A stretch of 64,000 bases of DNA from Ignavibacteriota bacterium (GTDB lineage Bacteria > Bacteroidota > Ignavibacteria > UBA10030 > SZUA-254). This document shows positions 60,515 through 64,000 of this stretch, piece by piece. The notes under the pieces are model-generated. The model searched no databases. It worked only from the letters and a program-made list of their open reading frames with translations, and was not told the DNA's origin. The stretch is from assembly GCA_025358305.1 (NCBI GenBank), contig JANYJZ010000030.1:32382-96381 (forward strand). The letters run 5' to 3'. A program made the translations under genes and the position numbers. Position 1 is the first letter of the stretch. Every line of letters starts with the position of its first letter.

Positions 60515-61924
60515 TTATTTCACCCGTTCCTCGACGAGGAGGATCGTGTTGTCCTTTGCCGCCAGATAGTGAAACGTCGCCGGAGTGTCGAAGAGGATCT
60601 TGCCGCCGCGCCGCAGAAGGATGACGTCATACGCACTGCCCGCCGACTCGTCGAGCATCATCGACATGCCGGCGTGCGTGACGGCAATGTATAGGAGATG
60701 ATCGCCGTCGGGGGTGAAGGAGAGTGTCTCCACGCCGACGCTTTCGACGGACGGAAGTTCCTTCCCGTCGCGCACGACGGTCCATGTGCTGCCGATCTTC
60801 GCCATGTACGCGGTGTGCGCGCTGTTCGCGCTGAAGATGGGGTTCCCGTCAGGGATGCCGTCGTACCATTTCCCCTCCTTGCCGTCGAGGACAACGTACT
60901 GCTTGTCGCCGTTGATGGCGACGAACGCGAAATGCTTGCTGTCGGGGCTGAACCGGAGCGTCGAAATGCCGATGTTCGCGTAGTTGCCCTGTGCCTTGCT
61001 GTCGAAGACGACGGCCCAGAGGTCCTTCGCGCTTGCCATGTACGCGAAATGCTTGCTGTCGGGGCTGAACCGGAGGCTCCCTTCGGCGATGTTCGCGAAC
61101 TCCTGTCCCTTCTTCCCGTCGAAGATGATGGAGGATCTCCCGGCCGCCGTGGAGATGAATGCGAGGTGGCGGCCGTCGGAGCTGAAGAGCGGGACGCCAT
61201 CCGGATCGGTGCGGAACGCAGAGTATTCCTTCGCGTCGGCCACAACGCGCCCCTCGCGGTCGCGCATGCCCGTGTAGGCGATATGCTTGCTGTCTGGGCT
61301 GAAGATCATCGTCGTGCCGTTGATCGTCTCAAAGTCCTTCCCCTCTTTGGCGTCGACCACCACGCGCATGTTGTCCCCGACCTTGGCGATGAAGGCGAGC
61401 CGCTTGGAGTCGGGGCTGAAGACGGGCCCCCGGACGCCGATGCCGTCGTACGCCTTGAGTTCCTTGCCGTCGAGGACGACGAACTGCTTCACGCCGGTCC
61501 GCGCGACGTACGCGAGGTGCTTGCTGTCGGGGCTGAACACCGGCTCGCTGCCGAGGGCGTCATACTTCTTCTGCTCCTTCCCGTCCGCGACCACGAGATA
61601 TTTCGAGCCGTCCTTCACGAGGTACGCCGAGCGCTTGCTGTTGGGGCTGAACGTGATGCCGCCCGTTCCGATGCCGTCGTACTCCTTCTGCTTCTTTCCC
61701 TGGAGAACGACGTACTGTTGCGCGTTGTCGCGTGCCACGTAGGCGACGTTCCGTGAATCAGGGCTCTCGTTGATCGACTCCTGGATGGCCGACGCGGTAT
61801 CGACCCGCGCGAGGACCTTTTCCGAAACGGGAGTGCGCTGCGCGGACGCAAGTGAAACGGCCAGGAGAAGCGCGGCCGCGAGGGAGAGCGTGACGTGGTG
61901 GATGATTCGAGTCATGGCGTTCAT
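60515..61924 (-). CDS. exported beta-propeller (TolB/PD40-type) protein between XDH subunits
   Basis: A 469-residue protein with a signal peptide (SLAAALLLAVSLASAQ) and about eight copies of a propeller blade with the motif FSPDSKHLAYVA and a following VVLDGKE strand. No catalytic site is evident. Its ATG overlaps the stop of the small XDH subunit (ATGA) and its stop is 4 bp from the large subunit start, so expression is tied to xanthine dehydrogenase. The dehydrogenase is usually cytoplasmic, whereas this protein looks exported, which is hard to reconcile. An internal ATG at 61915 is an alternative start. Confidence 0.8.
   Translation of the reverse strand: MNAMTRIIHHVTLSLAAALLLAVSLASAQRTPVSEKVLARVDTASAIQESINESPDSRNVAYVARDNAQQYVVLQGKKQKEYDGIGTGGITFSPNSKRSAYLVKDGSKYLVVADGKEQKKYDALGSEPVFSPDSKHLAYVARTGVKQFVVLDGKELKAYDGIGVRGPVFSPDSKRLAFIAKVGDNMRVVVDAKEGKDFETINGTTMIFSPDSKHIAYTGMRDREGRVVADAKEYSAFRTDPDGVPLFSSDGRHLAFISTAAGRSSIIFDGKKGQEFANIAEGSLRFSPDSKHFAYMASAKDLWAVVFDSKAQGNYANIGISTLRFSPDSKHFAFVAINGDKQYVVLDGKEGKWYDGIPDGNPIFSANSAHTAYMAKIGSTWTVVRDGKELPSVESVGVETLSFTPDGDHLLYIAVTHAGMSMMLDESAGSAYDVILLRRGGKILFDTPATFHYLAAKDNTILLVEERVK
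60925..61075 (-). repeat. 34-bp direct repeats in the beta-propeller gene
   Basis: Positions 60925-60958 and 61042-61075 are identical over 34 bases, 117 bp (39 codons) apart. They encode the same blade segment and indicate recent duplication or gene conversion between blades. Confidence 0.75.
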
Positions 61925-63348
61925 CGTTGTGTGTCGTTCCAGAATTTGAGAAGAAGGTTGCGCGCCGCGACCGACCGCATTTCCGCGCCGGCGCGGGCGT
62001 CGGAAATCGGGGTGAAATCCTTGCTCATGAGGGCCATCGCCCCTTCGACGGAGCTTCGGTCCCACGGCTTCCCGAGGAGGAACTCCTCGGCGGCCGCGGC
62101 GCGCTTCGTGCGCTCGGCCATCCCGCCGTAGGCCAGGACGATGGAGGAGACCCGGCCGGCTGCGTCGCGCTCGAGCCTGAACGCTCCGCTCACCGTCGAA
62201 ATGTCGAGATCCTTCCGCTTCGAGACCTTGTAGGAGCGGACCGCCGCATCGGGACCGGGCTTCGCTATGCGCACCCCCGTGATGAGCTCGTCCGGCCGGC
62301 GCAAGGTCTTCCGGTAGCCCACGATGAACTCTCTCACCGGGATCTCCCGGCGCCGGTTCATCCCTTCGAGGAGGATGACGGCGTCGTAGGCGAAGAGGAC
62401 GGGGAGCATGTCCCCGATCGGGGAGGCGGTTCCGAGGTTGCCGCCGAGGGTGGCGACGTTGCGGATCTGCCGCGAGCCGAAGACCGACAGCATGGCGGCG
62501 AGCGCGGGAAACGCTGCGCGGGCGGACTCTTCCACGGCGCTCAGGCTCGCGCCGGCGCCGAACTCCGCGAACGTTCCCTGGTCTGCGCAGGCCTTGAGTT
62601 CGCCTATGCCGGAAATGTCGATGATCGAGGCGAGGAGTTCATGCCGCTTCGTCACGCGCAGCCCGATGTCGGACGCGCCGCCGATGACGATGGCGTCTTG
62701 ATGCTGGTGGAGGAGCGAGAGCGCTTCGCCGAGCGACGCCGGACGGTGATAGACCTGGTGCTCCGTCCGAAGGCAGATCGATCCCTGCGGGATCGACCGG
62801 AGCATCGCCGCGACGCGTTCTTCCCCGGCGGAAAAATGGTCTCGGCCGCCGTGGACGCAGGACGCAGCAGCGGCCGCGATGATCGGCTGGTACCCGGTGC
62901 ACCGGCAGAGGTTCCCGGTGAGGGCGTCGTCGATGACCTCGCGCGAAGGATGGTCGTGGTTCTTCGACAGGGCGAAGAGCGACATGATGAACCCGGGTGT
63001 GCAGAAGCCGCATTGGCTCCCGCCGGTGGCCACCATCGCCTCCTGGACCGGATGGAGCCCGGTGTCGGGGGCGATGTTCTCCACGGTCACGAGCTCTTTG
63101 CCGTGGAGCATCGGGAGAAAGACGAGGCAGGAATCGACCGCGGCGTACGAGATCCGGCCCGATGCGTCCGCGCTCCCGAGGACGACCGTGCAAGCGCCGC
63201 AATCCCCTTCCGCACATCCCTCCTTCACCCCCTTATGCGCGGCCGACGCGCGGAGATATTCCAGCACGGTCGTCGTCGGCGGGAGGCCGCTCTCGGCGTC
63301 GATCGTGACGACGGTCCCGTCGAGTATGAAGGAAAAGGAGGACTTCAT
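61921..63348 (-). CDS. xdhA: xanthine dehydrogenase small subunit (2Fe-2S and FAD domains)
   Basis: A 475-residue subunit. The plant-type 2Fe-2S centre is GCAEGDCGACTVVLG, the second 2Fe-2S centre is SQCGFCTPGFIM with NLCRCTGYQPI, and the FAD domain has IVIGGASDIGL, RNVATLGGNLGTASPIGD and DISTVSGAFRLE. It passes electrons from the Mo centre to NAD+ or another acceptor. It lies 34 bp downstream of the guanine-deaminase-like gene. Confidence 0.95.
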   Translation of the reverse strand: MKSSFSFILDGTVVTIDAESGLPPTTTVLEYLRASAAHKGVKEGCAEGDCGACTVVLGSADASGRISYAAVDSCLVFLPMLHGKELVTVENIAPDTGLHPVQEAMVATGGSQCGFCTPGFIMSLFALSKNHDHPSREVIDDALTGNLCRCTGYQPIIAAAAASCVHGGRDHFSAGEERVAAMLRSIPQGSICLRTEHQVYHRPASLGEALSLLHQHQDAIVIGGASDIGLRVTKRHELLASIIDISGIGELKACADQGTFAEFGAGASLSAVEESARAAFPALAAMLSVFGSRQIRNVATLGGNLGTASPIGDMLPVLFAYDAVILLEGMNRRREIPVREFIVGYRKTLRRPDELITGVRIAKPGPDAAVRSYKVSKRKDLDISTVSGAFRLERDAAGRVSSIVLAYGGMAERTKRAAAAEEFLLGKPWDRSSVEGAMALMSKDFTPISDARAGAEMRSVAARNLLLKFWNDTQR

Positions 63349-63382
63349 GGCGCTTTCAGTTCGTGGTGTCGTGTCCCGCGCG

Positions 63383-64000
63383 TTAGAGCCGGCCGACGAG
63401 GCTGCGGCATTCTTCGCCGGCCCCGGCGCGAATGCCGGCTGGATCGAGCCCGGGGAACTCCTTGTTGCGGTAGACCCAACGCCCGTCGATCATGACCGAG
63501 TCGACGTTCTCGGGCGTGGCGGAGTAGACGATCGAGGAATAGACGCTCGCGTCCGCTGCGAGGGGGTCCCAAACGTTGGCAAGGGAGAGGAGCACGAGAT
63601 CGGCCTTCTTCCCCGGCTCGATGCTGCCGATGTCGCCGGCGAGGCCGAGCGACAGCGCTCCGTTCCGGGTCGCCATGTCGAAGACGCTCTTCGCCGGCAT
63701 CGCCGTAGGTCCGTGGAGCGGCTTTTGAAGAAGCGATGCGAGGCGCATCTCCCGGAACATGTCGAGGGAGTTGTTGCACGGCGCGCCGTCGGCTCCGAGG
63801 CCGACGTTGACCCCTTCCGCTAGGAGCTTCGGTATGTTAGCGATCCCCGACCCAAGTTTCAAGTTGGAGGAGGGGCAGTGCGCGACGTTCGTGCGGGTCC
63901 GCGCGAGGAGCGCGGCCTCATGGTCCGAGAGGTGGATGCAGTGCGCGAGGACCGTGCGCTCCGACAATATGCGCATCTCGTGGAGGAACTCGATGTTCTC
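63383..64000 (-). CDS. guanine-deaminase-like amidohydrolase (SsnA/TrzN-type), N-terminal part outside window
   Basis: C-terminal 205 residues of a metal-dependent deaminase of the TrzN/chlorohydrolase group, open through the end of the window. Signatures are VLAHCIHLSD (metal His), NVAHCPSSNLKLGSGIANI and the metal Asp in VGLGADGAPCNNSLDMF, plus the closing GSIEPGKKADLVLL. Family members deaminate guanine, 8-oxoguanine, adenosine derivatives or s-triazines. The operon with xanthine dehydrogenase favours a purine deaminase that makes xanthine (inference). It starts upstream of this window edge. Confidence 0.8.
   Translation of the reverse strand, partial: ENIEFLHEMRILSERTVLAHCIHLSDHEAALLARTRTNVAHCPSSNLKLGSGIANIPKLLAEGVNVGLGADGAPCNNSLDMFREMRLASLLQKPLHGPTAMPAKSVFDMATRNGALSLGLAGDIGSIEPGKKADLVLLSLANVWDPLAADASVYSSIVYSATPENVDSVMIDGRWVYRNKEFPGLDPAGIRAGAGEECRSLVGRL

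Noticed and set aside
60925..61600. Regularly spaced repeats suggesting a CRISPR array
   Set aside because: The repeats are in frame, encode beta-propeller blades with conserved FSPDSKH, and the intervening DNA is coding too.
61927..63495. A 522-codon open frame on the + strand
   Set aside because: Antisense to the xanthine dehydrogenase small subunit with intact 2Fe-2S motifs; composition is typical of a shadow frame.
1..64000. tRNA or rRNA genes and mobile elements
   Set aside because: No TTCGA-type T-loop with matching stems, no rRNA sequence, no transposase, integrase or terminal inverted repeats were seen by eye; a dedicated search was not possible.

Overview
The window is bacterial, GC-rich and gene-dense, with long runs of genes whose stop and start codons overlap (ATGA, GTGA). 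Three predicted secreted proteins end in a type IX secretion (T9SS) sorting domain with the NYPNPFNP signature, which points to the Bacteroidota/Ignavibacteria side of the FCB group. The exact lineage cannot be fixed from this sequence. No tRNA, rRNA, CRISPR array, insertion sequence or phage gene was seen.

Layout. 1-7.4 kb (+): 3' part of a dihydropyrimidinase/hydantoinase, a small c-type cytochrome, a VanX-like dipeptidase, a membrane HEAGH protein, a TPR membrane protein, an NCS1 nucleobase/hydantoin transporter and a CaiB-type CoA-transferase. 7.4-12.1 kb: deoxynucleoside kinase, S41 protease, thymidylate kinase, an ECF sigma factor and a LiaF-like protein. 12.2-22.4 kb: a CHAT-fold lipoprotein with lost catalytic residues, two envelope proteins, and a housekeeping operon rlmN-pepN-adk-gdpD. 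22.4-37.4 kb (-): a caspase-like T9SS cargo, then housekeeping and accessory genes (purC, aat, pfkA, an AddB-like nuclease, a nucleotide-cyclase homologue, a threonylcarbamoyl-AMP synthase, rmuC).

37.7-48.6 kb (-) is dominated by molybdenum cofactor genes: a moaC-mogA fusion, moaA, moaE, moaD, moeA and xdhC. They are interleaved with two sulfite-oxidase-family molybdoenzymes, one of them with its own cytochrome b. 48.2-64 kb is a purine-degradation island. On the + strand lie allantoinase, an ankyrin protein, allantoicase, OHCU decarboxylase, a CitE-fold DUF6986 enzyme, 5-hydroxyisourate hydrolase and a PuuD-type urate hydroxylase membrane domain. Converging on the - strand are a guanine-deaminase-like amidohydrolase, xanthine dehydrogenase small subunit, a beta-propeller protein and xanthine dehydrogenase large subunit. 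Together they read as guanine -> xanthine -> urate -> 5-hydroxyisourate -> OHCU -> allantoin -> allantoate -> ureidoglycolate + urea. The adjacent Moco genes would supply the cofactor of xanthine dehydrogenase.

The least explained parts are proteins embedded by translational coupling in that pathway: an ankyrin protein, a beta-propeller, a secreted amidohydrolase homologue lacking metal ligands, and the DUF6986 enzyme. The urate hydroxylase also lacks its usual cytochrome c domain. A recurrent promoter pattern, TTGnnn-17-TAnnnT, was found by eye at eleven gene starts.
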